The notes beneath the pieces were generated by a model, which saw nothing but the letters and a program-made list of their open reading frames with translations, ran no database searches and was not told the DNA's origin. The position numbers were made by a program, and so were the translations under genes. From NCBI RefSeq assembly GCF_958450345.1, contig NC_088781.1:49992815-50056814 (forward strand): a stretch of 64,000 bases of DNA, read 5' to 3'. Source of the stretch: Calliphora vicina. Lineage: Eukaryota > Arthropoda > Insecta > Diptera > Calliphoridae. Positions 10,336-23,417 of the stretch are shown here, piece by piece (position 1 is the first letter of the stretch; each line of letters begins with the position of its first letter).

Positions 10336-12695
10336 TGGAGTTTCCAAAAAACGGCAAATTAAAAAAACCGTTTTTCTGTTTAACCGAAGAATTGTGTCTT
10401 TGAAAAAACCGGTTTTGATTATTGTATTTTAGAAAATACCGCTTAAATGGTTTCGGGTTTTGTCTTCATCAAAACCGGTTAACCGGTTTATATTAAATTT
10501 GTATTTAATATGAAAAAGTCTGTTAAGAACTGTGTGCTAAATCTTGGGAAATTTAGCATTTTTGAATTCTTAAGGTGCTATTATTTTATATATTTTACGA
10601 AATATTGTCAAATACTATAATTGTCTATAAAGTAAATCAATATTTTTAAAAATGCTATCATAGTTTTTCAAAAATATGTTTGAATGAGCATTAGAAAATA
10701 TATTATATTAAAACCGGTTAACCGTCGCAGATTGTTGCTAATTTTGAAATAGAGGCCAAAAGTCGTTTTTTTATTTTGCCGCCAAGTTTTAATTTTAAAA
10801 ACTCATATTAAAGAAAAGACCTGAGTACCTCAGAAGCCAAAAATTCAGGTCTCTACGTAAACATTTTCCCTATAAACAGGGTGATTCAATATGCACCTTT
10901 TTATTATCTGATTGAAAAGTAGGATTTTCTAATAAATTTTGAAAAAAAATTTTTTATGAAGTAAACGGTTTTTGTTAAAATGGTTTCATATCTTTAATCT
11001 TAATGCAGATATATGTTTCCACCGCTTTTGAAATCGCTTCCATATTATTTTTAAAAATGTGTTAAATTTTACATTAATTTAAGGTTCGATTGAATAGAAT
11101 CTTAGGGAATTCCTAATATTTCATAAAAAGCCTAGTACCATTTGAAAGTACGTACTCTCTCCTTTATTAACGTACCTATTTCGTTTTGCGCTTTTTTGCT
11201 CCTTTTGAGCTTGATTAATTTTTCTGACTCAAGTATGATGCTTATACTCTATACCACCATATATGTTGTATAGTATAAATGCATTCTTGTGAATAAAATA
11301 TAGGTCGCAATTTTGAAGATATTTCGATACAATTTGTTGCCCAACGACGAAGCCTATTGAAACCGGCTGAAATCGGTCCATTATTTCACCTAGTACCCAT
11401 ACGAAAGTCCTCCCGAAATTGGACTTTATCCGTCATAAATGTTTAATTAATATAGGTATCTACACAAAATTCCTTTCCAAATAAGTTTTATATATACGGA
11501 AGTCATGTCACCTAATTTTATGACGATCGGTTCAAATTAGTCATAGCTTCCATATAAGACCCGCTTCCGAAAATTACTTTAACGAGAATAAATCTATTAA
11601 CAATTTTGGTATAAACATAAATTTCAACAGAAATAACTGACATATAGTCATAAATCACACGACCTAATTTCATGGCGATCAGTCCATAATTAGTCATAGC
11701 TCCCATATAAGGCCCACTTCCGAAAATCACTTTAACGAGAATAAATCTCTTAAAAATGTTGGTAACTACACAAAATTCAATAAAAATAACTTCCATGTAG
11801 ACATAAATAACTTTCATGTAGACGACTTAATTTCGTTGTGATCGATCCATAATTAACCATAGCTCCCATATAAGGCCCACTTCCGAAAATCACTTTAATG
11901 AGCATATATCTCTTAAAAATGTTGGTATACACAAGAAATGCAACACAAATAACTTTCATATAGTCATAAGTCACGTGACCTAATTTCATGGCGATCGGTC
12001 CATAATTAGTCATAGCTCCCATATAAGGCCCTCTTCCGAAAATCTTTCACGAAAATAAATTATTGAAATTTTAAAGAAAAATTATTTTGCTCATTTTCTT
12101 AGTTTATGGTATTATATTGTCGGGCTTGACGGACCATACTTTCATACTTGTTATTATTATAATTCTTTACTACTATTATCATTATTTATTAAATTTTATT
12201 GGAAAACAAAATATTTCTTATAAAACTTTTCTAAAAAAATTCAACATTTTTTTTTATCTTTTTTTAAATATTCGACAAAAATATGGACTCAGAAAGTTTT
12301 TATATTATACAAAAATGCTCAATTTTTTGTTATAACTTTCATATTCAAATTGCAAAAAAAATTCTTACTTAAATTATGGCTAATAATTCTTCACAAATTA
12401 ACTATCACTTTTCTAGACATCATAACTACATTCCGCCGTAAACTAATATACAAATTAATATTCCAAAATAAGGCTAAACCAGTCACCTATCAAACCAAAA
12501 AAACCGCATTAAAAAATTCCGGATGTGTCAAAAGTTATAGAGTTTTGGCCGCTATTTTTAATTTTGCTACACTGTGCGTCGTACAAAAACCGGTTTGTCA
12601 AAAAACCGAAAAGATAAAAAAGAAAAAAAAACCGAAACCGGTGGAGCCTACAAAGAAAAAAAACCGGTTGACCGTTTTCGGTTTTGGATACTCTA
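10336..12695. mobile_element. Degenerate element rich in AACCGGTT subterminal motifs
   Basis: The left end GGAGTTTCCAAAAAACGG and the right end (reverse complement AGAGTATCCAAAACCG) are imperfect inverted repeats. Both flanks carry CCGGTT/AACCGG motifs, including the perfect 18-bp palindrome AAACCGGTTAACCGGTTT at 10472-10489. The HINE-A copy at 11220-12152 lies inside. No target duplication could be read. An open frame at 12350-12730 is biased and repeat-derived, so I do not call it a gene. Confidence 0.4.
11220..12152 (-). mobile_element. HINE-A copy with four to five central repeats
   Basis: On the minus strand, ACAAGTATGAAAGTATGG at 12152 opens the element, followed by its hairpin and several about 130-bp units (12050-11500), each with GGGAGCTATGACTAATTATG and CTTATATGG. 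The 3' module is decayed: AATATCTTCAAAATTGCGAC at about 11325-11300 and a degenerate ACCACCATATATG hairpin near 11255. The conserved-looking peptide it would encode is an artefact of the DNA repeat. Confidence 0.7.
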
Positions 12696-14960
12696 AGAGT
12701 AGTGTAATAGTAAGTTTAGTGTATGAGTAATATTTAATAAATGGACAATTAAATATTAAGTATACGTTGCCTACTGTTCAAACAAATACAACAAAATGTA
12801 TTAATTTGCTAAAATTTGGACAAATTAAATTACTGGTTGCCAATTGATTTTCGATATATGCCATTACAATACAATCAATTTTAAAATATTTATTGTATTA
12901 AGCACTAATTTTTTATATCCAATTTTTTGATAAGTTTTTCCCAGAAAAAAAACTTCAATTAAAAATTAAACAAATGCAATTAGTTTTTCCGGAAATTTTA
13001 TTATTTTGTTTTAAAAACTGATTAAACAATTTGAATATGTAAAGCCGATAGAAAAGCCAAATTTCATTTAATTTGTTACTCGGAAAAAAAGTTTTACATT
13101 TTTTTTTTTTGCTTTACTCATCTCTACAAAAGTTCGAAATAAACGATTTATTTAAACAATACAAAATAAATTTTTTTCCACAATCATTTCATTTTCCATT
13201 ATTTGTTGTAACGCAAAGCTTTTAACAAAATTAAATACTCTTACCCCCATAAAATATGCTATGCTAAAATAAATATATACAAATAAGAGAACTATGAAAT
13301 TTATTTGCACTACTCTCATAAAAAGAGAGGAAAATAGAGGGAGTGTAGAATTATAAGTATAAATTTTATGTCCTTATTTTAAAAAAAGCACTATAAAAAT
13401 TGTTGTTATTTTATTTTTAATGCTCATTTGTTTTAAACAAAATACCAAAAAACAAAAAAAAAAATAAACATAAATTTATGTCATTGATTTTATTATTATT
13501 ATTTTTTCTCGTTGGTTAGTTGTTTCATTTTGGTTTGTCTAGAGTCTAGACACTGTTATATAAAACATATACTCAAACAAATACTCTGTTATGAGTTCAA
13601 TTTTTTAAATGTTTTTAAAAAGGGCCAAAGGCCTAGTTTTTTTCTGTTATTTTGTTCATTGTGTGTTCTTTTTTACCAAACTCGTATGTAAATTATACCT
13701 GCCCCTAAATAAAAGATTTTCTATTTTGCTTATTTATAGCTGCTGCAAAATATGAAGACAATCGGAATTCTATTCTATGTGAAATTGTCTACTTTTTCCA
13801 ATACCTTTAAAAATGTTCCTTTAATGTTTGTAATAAATCTTATTTTCTACAGAAAATTATATCCTTTCACAACAAATATATAAGTTAAGGGCAGGTCTAA
13901 TGTACATATACATAGGTTTGTTGAATATGTGTTTGGTTTGCCTGAAAGATTTATTTGTTTTAGCTTTAACAATAATCCTTATACTCATAGTAATGACAAT
14001 GGCCATTGTTGGTGCTGAAGAGGAGTTTAAATTTGTTTTCGATTTGTAGTCTTTTGTGGGCAATAATTTAAAATAATTTGGAAAAAAAAAAATAAGTCGA
14101 CTGTCTGTCAACCTAAATAGTAATGTATTGTAGAATTTTAAGTCTGTTAATGGTTGCCAATTGAATTTTTTTGGTCATGATAAATTGATTGTAAAAAAAT
14201 TATGAATTCTTTATTTACTGAGGAGAATTTTATAAAGTAATACTATGTTCTACAATTTGGAAAATAAAATGCAACTATTTTCAAAGCATCTTGTACCAGC
14301 CTACTCAATTGAGTCTATAACCTGGTCTCTTTAGTTGTTATTTGCAATATCATAAAATGGATACCTATCAAGTTGTGTGCTATCATCAGTGCTTGCAGAA
14401 TGCGTATGCCTAAGAGACCTACGAGAATTATAGAAAGTTAGTAGTCGCAAAAGAGGCATAGAAGCCAAAAATCTAAGCACGTGTCCACCATATATTCTGA
14501 CCAAATAAAATTATTGCCATATAGATAACTTATATCATGATAGCAATTGGTCTTCTCATAGAGCTTACGCGAACCGGATCCAGGTAGTTGTATCGAAATT
14601 TTATTATCAAAGCAGAATAATTCCAGTTGAGCAAAACAGGAATGGTTGGAGAATTTTAAATTGGTGCAGAGCAGAGGTCAGCAAGTAGTGTTGAATCATG
14701 ACTCAAAATGTCTTGTACTTATACGCATTCATATTTATTACAATGTTGACTAGACTCATATCCACTCGTGATCATCATATTCGTACTTAACAATATTTAT
14801 GCCGTTGTTGATTTCGACTCTACTTGACTCAATTTGTGTAGACGATGTAAAATAAGTATGATTCGAATACGAGCATTAAAATTTCATTATGAGGTTGTGT
14901 GCTGTCGAATTCTGTATAATTTCACAAACAAAATGAAAATGCATGAGTCGAATGAGTTGA
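12696..14960. other. Gene-free AT-rich stretch
   Basis: No gene recognised. From about 14680 to 14960, and again at 16125-16350, words such as ACTTATACGCATTCATA and its inverse recur. They may be the two halves of an older element split by the hAT-like insertion at 14969. Confidence 0.4.
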
Positions 14961-14968
14961 ATCAATAG

Positions 14969-16116
14969 TAGGGTATTCAATTAATCGGGTTTCTGGTTTA
15001 ATCGGCTAATCGAGCAAATAATTAATCGAGGTTTAGATTTAATCGGTTAATAATCGGTTAATTTAAAATTATTCGATTAACCGAATAATTTATATTTTCA
15101 TTTCACATTGAAAATACAACAACGAATTTTGTATACAAAAACATAAAAAATGGCAAATAAGGTATCTGAGATCATTTTTGTAAACATATCGCCTATTTGC
15201 TGCAACAACATCATTACTCAAAATCCCTGTTTATTGAACTGAGTAATACAAAATATGCGCTGTTCTATAATCTTTCATAAAGTTTTATCAGTTTTCAAAA
15301 AAATAAATTATTTTTTATGTGAGGGTGTTTTGTTGTTGTAAACATTGTAAAAATTCATGTTTTCTCGTATATTTGATAAGTAATAATTTGGGTTAAATAC
15401 AGGTTAGAAAGATATTAAAATCTCCTATTTAAATTTCTGAAATCGCATGACTTGTTGAAAATTTATTTAAGAAATAGTAAAATGTCATAAAATATTCAAA
15501 GATGTTTTTCTCGAAACGACTTTTTTTGAATTATGACGTTGTTGCATCAAAGGAGCGATGTGTGAGTTTTTTATAGTTTTAGTGAGATATTCTGAAATAA
15601 TCTTTTATAAAAAGAATATAATTTAAACGATTTTTTTCTTTAGATTTAATAAAACTTTTCTTGGAAAAAAGTCTCTCGCTGATTGTATATTTTGGAGAAA
15701 TCAAGAATATTCCTTTTTGGATTGTTTTAGATTTTGGTTAATTTAATAGTTTCGTTCAGTTATGATAAAAGACTCATTTCAAAAAAAAGTTTCGTCTATA
15801 CATGTAAATAGAAACAAAGTTTCAAATACATGTAAATTAAATATGTCAGTTGTTATATATACTCACTAAACATGTTTATTGGATGTTCAAAAAATATCTA
15901 ATTTTAATTTGAAATTTGTGTTTGAATTGAAATGGAAAATTAAATACAAAAAAAAATTTAAAGTGCAAAAAAAAGGAATTTCGGTTAATCGGTTAATCGA
16001 CACAAATTAACCGGTTTATTTGTTATTTGAAAATCGGCAATTTCAAATTATTCGAACAGTTAACCGTCCAAAATTAATCGGTTAACCGATTAACGGTTAA
16101 TCGATTGAATACCCTA
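14969..16116. mobile_element. Non-autonomous hAT-type element with 8-bp target duplication
   Basis: The ends are TAGGGTATTCAAT and its inverse ATTGAATACCCTA. The first five bases fit the hAT terminal pattern YARNG. The flanks ATCAATAG (14961-14968 and 16117-16124) are a perfect 8-bp duplication that also fits the hAT preference nTnnnnAn. Both subterminal regions are packed with TTAATCGGTTAA-type repeats (14985-15080 and 15975-16105), probably transposase-binding sites. The 1148-bp interior contains no transposase. Confidence 0.88.
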
Positions 16117-16124
16117 ATCAATAG

Positions 16125-16549
16125 TAAGTATCATGAGTATTTTCCAAAATTATAAGTCAGGCTGAGGTTACTTATGAATCAAACACATTTGAGTTTGAAT
16201 GAGTATGATGTCGACGTCGGATTCATATTTAATGCTACGTATACTTATAAATTAATGCTATTGTGAGTATAAGTACGTCAGAATAGTTTTATTTCGATGA
16301 TATCTACTCACTTATAATTATAATTTCATAAGTGCGTATGAATAGCAAAAATGTTATTCTCGACCTAAAGTTTGAATTTCATCTGTTGTAATAATAATTG
16401 ATTGGTGGGAATATGGAGTGCAGCTTTACAGCAAAATCTCTCGGGTGTTGGTTAAAAAAATATATAAATGTGTTCAAAAACTATGTTTGAGACCATAGCC
16501 TTAAAACCAAAATAAGTAAGGCTTTTACTAAACATGTTATTATTTTAAA
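16125..16549. other. Gene-free flank of the hAT element
   Basis: Contains GAGTATGA, ATACTTATA and similar words also present at 14700-14950. No gene. Confidence 0.4.
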
Positions 16550-16849
16550 CTAGTTGACCGCCCGGTAGCATTTACTAATGTTAGTTCGTCAAGTTTCTCC
16601 AACCCTGCCTGTTCCTATTTATTTACAAATAAAATATCTAAATTTGTACTGCATAATTTAGGGGATTTTTTATTACAGTTGACTGGACTCAAAAAAGCCG
16701 GTTTTAGCAGTAATTTTTTAATTTTTTTTTTCTTTACAAACCATCTCCTGGAAATTTCGAATCGAATAAAAAAAATCAGATAAATCGCTTTAGCCGTTCT
16801 CACGTGATGACATTACATACATGTACCATTTCATTTTTATATATATAGA
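16550..16849 (-). mobile_element. Short non-autonomous Helitron
   Basis: On the minus strand it starts TCTATATATATAAAAATG at 16849 and ends GGTCAACTAG at 16550, followed by T. These are canonical Helitron termini (5' TC, 3' CTAG, inserted next to T). The body matches the Helitron at 27865-28183 (ATCACGTGAGAACGGC, GAGTCCAGTCAACTGTAA, CATTAGTAAATGCTACCGGG). The 3' hairpin present in that copy is deleted here. Confidence 0.82.
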
Positions 16850-18745
16850 AGATTGAGTAATCTTGAGTAAGTTCAAGAAACAACACTTCTCGACAACCAA
16901 AAAGTAGTCCTAGCGAAAAAATTTCGGGACACTGATCACAAATACATCAACAAATTTAAAAGCGTGGGGGATTTTTTTACAGATATTTTCTCTTTTATGT
17001 TTTCACTAAAAACCGTCTAGAATTTAACTGTAAATTTTAAAAACTATTTTTGGATTTAAAATCGACTGCAGTTAAGCTCTTCATTACGTACAATTAATTA
17101 CAAGATTGGAATTTTTCAGATAATTGTCAGTATTTTTTTACACAATTTGGCACTGATTTTTGAAAAACATTAAATATTTCTTTAAGAAAATTTAGTTTTT
17201 GACAAACAAATATTTTTTAAAACTAACCCTTAACGTGTAACGAATTGTTAAATATTAAATTTGTAAAAGGTTACATACTTATCAATAATGCTTCTTAGTT
17301 AATAATAATAATAATAAAATTAATGAAAATTTTCTTTAGACTTGCCTTATTTTAATTTCTAAATAAAGACCAATATTAACCTTCATATGGTCCTCGGATC
17401 AAATTTGAAAATTTTGCTAAAAAAAATATATTTTCTATTTGGGTCAAATTTGACCCGATGATCGTTAACGTCAGTAAATTTTAAGACCTTATGAAGATTA
17501 GTACTTATCCACTTTAAAACACTAAAAATTGTTTATACCCCCCATCAAAAAATATTTGTCATCATAAGATTACTAGATAAATTAGCTATGTCCGTTTGTT
17601 TGTCTATCTATCTGCTGAAAACACAATATGCCACAAAATAGAGGAGCTTGCTTGGAGAACTTTCCACAAATACTCTCTGTTGATAAAATTTGTTTGGTGT
17701 TGACAATGAGCAATATCGGTCCATGATTTCACCTAGCGCCCATACAAATGTCCCCTCGGAAGACTGTTTGAGTAGTCAGAAATATATTTGTTTTGCGGAA
17801 ATACTGATAAAATTTTGCAAAAACTAGTTCTAAGTACTCCGATATTATACTGTACAGTATGGCAAAACTCTGGTAACATTAGTCCATATTCACCATACAA
17901 GGTCCCCCTCAAAAAATTACTTGATTTGTCTTATAATAATTAATATCGCGATGAAATCGAAAATAAACAAGATTTATACAATATGAACATAAATCTTTCT
18001 ACCAACTTTTGTATATATTTTTATGAATGTATCAATCATATTGAATATCTTCATGTAAGTATAACTGATTCTATGAGAAGTAATGTTAATAAAAAGGAAA
18101 TGTAGTGTTTTATTATTATTAGATTTATCTAAAGTTTTCGAAATTGATAATGAAAATATTTAATAAATTTAACTTATCTTATCTTTTGCTGCATGCTAAC
18201 TCATATTTACATGAAAGATCCCAGTTCATACTATTGGGATTTTGTTACTATTTTACAAGATTATCAGGAGAAAATGTCCGAAATACGTCGCTGATAACTT
18301 TAAATTTTTTAGATCATTGAAGAATCCTTATACGAAAGGTCATTCCAAGTGAGGATATCTAGAGTATGGTGTATATTTTTCTTATTCTGATGAAACTTTT
18401 AAGCAAAGATTTATTAATTGTTTGAAAGAACGGGATTTTTAATTAATGTAATCCTTGATCTCTACACTTTAAAAGTATTATTATTACTTAGTATTAAATA
18501 TATTTGTCATAATTAAAATCATATTTGGCCCCATGGGCTTAGTTTTGAATTCATGAAAATTAAATAAAAAACATTGTTTAATTTTATGCTAATATTAACA
18601 CAATATATTAATTATAAAATTGTGTAGTTTCTGCACTATTAAACAAAATTTAAATACATTAGGTGTGCTAAAAGCCATTAAACTGAAAAATTAAAATTAA
18701 TCAATTGCTTGCATAATCCAGAAAATATTATAAATAATAAAGTAA
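16850..18745. other. Gene-free stretch with a DINE-like fragment and a lone TTAA end
   Basis: 17520-17960 resembles 54541-55000 (TATACCCCCCATCA, GTCCGTTTGTTTGTC, AATATCGGTCCATGATTTC) and is a third DINE-like family. TTAACCTTCATATGG at 17376 followed by the perfect palindrome GGGTCAAATTTGACCC (17441-17456) looks like one end of a piggyBac-type element, but I found no partner. The rest is unrecognised. Confidence 0.4.
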
Positions 18746-19415
18746 ACAAGTAAAAGTGGTATATTCGGCTGTGCCGAATCTTATATACCCTTCACCAAAT
18801 TATACTTCAAAATTTTAAATATTTTTAAGTAAACAAAATTTAATTTTCTTTCCATTTATTTTTTTTTAATTTTTTGGGAAATTTTTTTTTTCGATTGTTA
18901 TTTTAAATTTATTTTTTTAAAATTTTAAAATTTTTTTTTTTTAAATTTTGTTTGTGAAAAAAAAATTCGGGTTAAAATTTTTTTCCGATTTTTTCCCATT
19001 GTAGGTCCAACTTACTATGGTCTTATATACGTTGTTGCAAATGTCTTTGAAATATGTATCATTAGATATCCATATTGTCTATATTAATGTCTTAGTAATC
19101 CAGATATAGGTCGAAAATAGGTAAAAAATCGAGGTTGTCTTGGTTTTTTCCTCATATCTGCCATTTGTAAACCGATTTTGCTGATTTTAAATAGCAAAAT
19201 TCTCGAAAGCATGTCTGACAGAATTATTGAAGATTTGGATCCCGAAGATATCTGGGGTCTTCAGAAAATTGATTTCAACAGACAGACAGACGGACATGGC
19301 TTAATCGACTCCGCTATCTATAAGGATCCAGAATATATATACTTTATAGGGTCGGAAATAAAAATTTTGAAATTACAAACGGAATGACAAACTTATATAT
19401 ACCCTTCTCAAGACG
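18746..19415 (+). mobile_element. HINE-B copy, 3' end cut by family C
   Basis: AACAAGTAAAAGTGGTATAT at 18749, the 5' hairpin ATTCGGC-TGT-GCCGAAT, GTAGGTCCAACTTACTATGG, then the 3' module with a (GACA/GACG)n run at about 19281-19297, GGATCCAGAATATATATAC and GGAATGACAAAC. It stops in the 3' hairpin ACCCTTCTCA, where family C begins at 19416. Confidence 0.7.
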
Positions 19416-20300
19416 CACAGTGGGGCAGAATCGAAATTTTTTGGAAATAAATCTGGCATTTCTAAACGGCTCGTTCGATCGGGATAAAATTTGAGTTGGG
19501 CGTAGCCAATGGAGTATTCGAGTTTAAATTATTAAAATGGGCCCTACAAATAATCCAGGGGCGGCACTATGTGGGCTCAAAGTAGGGTACCTTCGACATG
19601 TAAAATTTTTAAACACGTGCCATTTTTTTGTTTCCCATCCGATTTCAAAGAATTTTTTTATTTTTGGAAAGCGCTCGGCTAGATCTTGCGTGTGGTATTT
19701 ATCTCTTATAATTTCCTAGTTATAGGCATTTCAAAATTGGAATTTTAAAATTTTGCCATACCTTGGTCCGCTTTTTTAAAAATATAGGGCGTACTTTTGG
19801 ACGGAATGGACTCCATTTTTTTTTTGGTAGTTAGACAACTAATTACCAACAAGATACAAAAGATTGCAGAGCAATATCAATTACGAATCTAAAAATAACA
19901 GATTTTCAATTTAAAATTTCAAAAAATAGTATATTTTTGCTGTTTTTTGGACAAAAAGGTGACATGACTCTTTTTTTATTAAAAAACAACTTTCTTTAAA
20001 AACATATAACAATTTTATGTTTTTCTATAAAGCTTCTTTACGGAGAACATTTTGGTATAAAAAACATGTCCTATTTTTCGAAGATGTCGGCCCTACATCC
20101 TTTGGAAATTGACATATTTTTTATCAAAATTTCAACTTTGGGCCACATGTTCTAAAATTCCAAAGCTGGGATCAGAAAACGGAAAGCAGTTTTGGAAACC
20201 CTGATGTGTTCCCTATTTATTCCTAAAGTATTTTCCCAGCCCCGAAGGAAATGTGGACCCTATAGACAAAATTGTATAAAAACAGTTTTGGGATTTTCGC
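19416..20300 (+). repeat. Family C repeat
   Basis: Begins CACAGTGGGGCAGAATCG, preceded by CG, then AAATAAATCTGGCATTTC and a body related to the copies at 8753 and 51470. No coding capacity; the right end is uncertain. Confidence 0.55.
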
Positions 20301-22341
20301 TCCAATTTTTAGGAATTGTGGGATTCCCTTTGACCTTTTATACACCTTGTTATTTAGAATGAGAAACTTAAAAAACGCTGAAAATTTCATTGAGTTTCGT
20401 TAATAAATAAAGATTTTATTACATATTACATATTCATTGAGTTTCTAAAACTAAAATTTATATCAAAATTTTAATAGGATTGCAAATATTAGGAACAATT
20501 TGATCCATATTTTTTCCGAGCTATATTTTTTTGTTTAGGTAAGTTAATTTTTGGTCTTACAAAAAAAAAATTTCAAGTCAATATCTCAATTAGATTCAAA
20601 AATATGCCACTTTAAAACTCCGTCCTTCAAAAATATTACACTTTTTCATACTATATACTTTTTAGATTTAGGATTAACATTTTGATATGTTACAAATGGA
20701 ATGTATCAATATTCCCCCATCTTTTTTGATGGTTTATATAAAAAGGTATTTGGATTAAATAGAAGTTATCATAACCGATATACGGGTCTGATTCAATCAG
20801 GTCAGACTCACGTTTTTTATATGAATTTACTTTATGTTATTTCTAATAGATATTGTGTAGATTACAAAAGGATTGAATATCTCCATGGTGTAGGATATCA
20901 AAATGAGACATCAAGAAATGGAAAACAATTTATATATTTTTATCAATAAATTATTAACAATAAACATAAAATGTTATTGATTTTTACATTAAATGGGCAG
21001 AAATTATACAATAAAATCTATATAAATTGTAACAGATCATTATGTAAAGGTCATATTAAGTAATAATAGACATTAATAATAATAAAAGACAGCAAATATT
21101 TATGATATTTAAATACAATTTTATATTATAATACAGTTAGCAGCATTTTGGTATCTTTAGTTTATATTTGAAATCTAAAACTTTAGTATTTCTTGCCAGA
21201 AATTAAAGTTGAATTTAAAAAAAAGATATTCGCTTGTCACAGAACTAAAAACTCTAAATGACTTGTTATCTTTAAGCATTACTTCATCCTGTTACAACAA
21301 TTAAAACATTTATAAATTACACATATGCACTTGCATGTATATATTGAACTTTTTTTTACTTAATATAGTTTCGAAATATTTGTATCTTGACTTCCTCTTT
21401 TAAAGTTTTTGCACTGTCACATGTAACCAATGTAACCAGCATTTGAAAAGTATAAATATAAAAATATTCATGTGAGCTACTAACAATTCAATATAAGCCT
21501 GGCGTGTATCCACTTCAACTATTTAAAGGGGGAAATAAATAATTTTGTTTTTCTTTATCTTTATGTACCCTTCAGCATAAGTGTGTCATTCCATTTGGAA
21601 TTTCTAAATTTTCCATTTGCGATCCAAGAAAGTATGCAACCAAGATACAGCCATATCCATTAGTCTGCTGAAGTTAGATTTTCGAATCCCTTAAGAAAAA
21701 TCTTTATGTTTTGGGGGAATTTCCTATTTTCACCCCCTGCATGCGCTCTTTGGTATAGAGTTCATATTACAACTGTTGCATTTCTTATCTACTTAATAAC
21801 TTATCACTCTGTTTGTAATATATTACATTGATAATATTTAAATTCATATAGTTGGTCATTTATACTTAGTTTGTCTTTTAATATATTTCTTGTGATTGTT
21901 CATTTCATTGGAAAAAGTTTGCTTTTTCATTTCACAACTGTTACATTATTTTTATAATGGTTGCCATATTCAAATTCAAATAGAATTTTATTACAATTTT
22001 GTCTCTATCTATTCTTATTTATGACATTCATTTGTATGTTAACTGATACAACATTTTCTTTTTTTTGTGCTATTATTTCTTACAAAATGTCTTGCAAGTA
22101 AAAAGTTTTCATTCTAAAATATTTATATAATAAAATAGAGTATTGATGTTAAACTTTTAATTGTATTGTAAATATGAAATGGCATACAAATCAATAACTT
22201 TATATTATTAGCAAGTTGGCATTTTTTTATATAATTTATTTTTATTTAGGTCATAGAATTACTGGTATATTTATATATGTTAGTCGTAAATATCTCGTAT
22301 ATTTTAATTGAGTTTAATTGAATTATGTGTATTTTTTTAAT
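20301..22341. other. Gene-free AT-rich stretch
   Basis: A degenerate DINE-like 3' piece (GTACCCTTCAGCATAAGTG) lies near 21565. A short open frame at 20701-20949 has no recognisable family. Nothing else supported. Confidence 0.4.
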
Positions 22342-23329
22342 TATATGGGGGATTTCATGTCAAGTGAACCAACTTTTGAAATCGATGTCTTCCGATCGGG
22401 ATGAAATTTGCACCAAGGTTAGCTCTATTGGATAGTAACTCAGACACAATTTTTCAACAACATCGGTCGAGAACTCTCTGAGTTATAGGGGGTAAAATTT
22501 TGACAATTTGGTCAAACAGTAGTTTTTTCTTATCCATGTAACTTATTACCTATTGTTCTTAGCAAAATGTGTTCCAAATAGTATAGATAGCTATTTCTTC
22601 GATCTTTTGAAAAAAAATATTTAAAAAAAAAAATAAAAAATTTTTAATATTTTTTTTGTAAGTCTTGAGTTAAAAAATATTTATTTTGATAGATATCCCA
22701 CTCGCATCCCACTAAGCGACCAAAAGGGTCTTCAAGGATAATATCTAAGCTTTTGTTTGACCTAAAAAAAAAGATTAAAAAAGGGTCCATTTTGAAAAAA
22801 AAAAGTCAACAAAGTTTTTGATTTTGCAAAAAAAGTCAAAAATTTGATGTTTTGAGTTACAAAATATTTATTTTGATAGATATCCCACTCGCATCCCACT
22901 AAGCGACCAAGTAGGTGTTCAAGGAAAATATCTGAACTTTATTTTAAGAAAAAAAAAAAAATAAAAAAAAATAGCGTATTTTAAAAAAAAGTCAAAAAAG
23001 TTTTTGATTTCGGAAAAAAAATATTAAAAATTTTTTATTTTTTTTTTTAAATATTTTTTTTCGAAAGATCGAAGAAATAGCTATCTATACTATTTGGAAC
23101 ACATTTTGCTAAGAACAATAGGTAATAAGTTACATGGATAAGAAAAAACCCCTGTTTGACCAAATTGTCAAAATTTTACCCCCTATAACTCAGAGAGTTC
23201 TCGACGGATGTTGTTGAAAAATTGTGTCTGAGTTACTATCCAATAGAGCTAACCTTGGTGCAAATTTCATCCCGATCGGAAGACATCGATTTCAAAAGTT
23301 GGTTCACTTGACATGAAATCCCCCATATA
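22342..23329. mobile_element. Complete long-inverted-repeat (foldback-like) element
   Basis: The arms are about 280 bp each (22342-22618 and 23050-23329) and nearly identical in inverse orientation. They start TGGGGGATTTCATGTCAAG and run to AAAAGATCGAAGAAATAGC. The flanking bases read TATA on both sides, so the duplication is TA or TATA. The centre has two direct copies of a unit with GATAGATATCCCACTCGC and CACTAAGCGACC, separated by A/T runs. No transposase. Further damaged copies lie at 545-1150 and 48745-50075. Confidence 0.8.
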
Positions 23330-23417
23330 CATAACATGCCTGTGGGTGTCAAAGTAATCTGAACGTATGTGTAATATTATTTTGTAAAATATTACGTATA
23401 CGTAACCATTACTAAAG

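Noticed and set aside
11518..12022. Repeated peptide with GPYMGAMTNYGPI-like text, also at 2227-2679 and 57887-58150
   Set aside because: It is the translation of the about 130-bp DNA repeat of HINE-type elements; frames break between units and no start or splice signals fit a gene.
12350..12730. 126-codon open frame
   Set aside because: Lys-rich composition comes from A-runs and CCGGTT repeats of a mobile element; no family resemblance.
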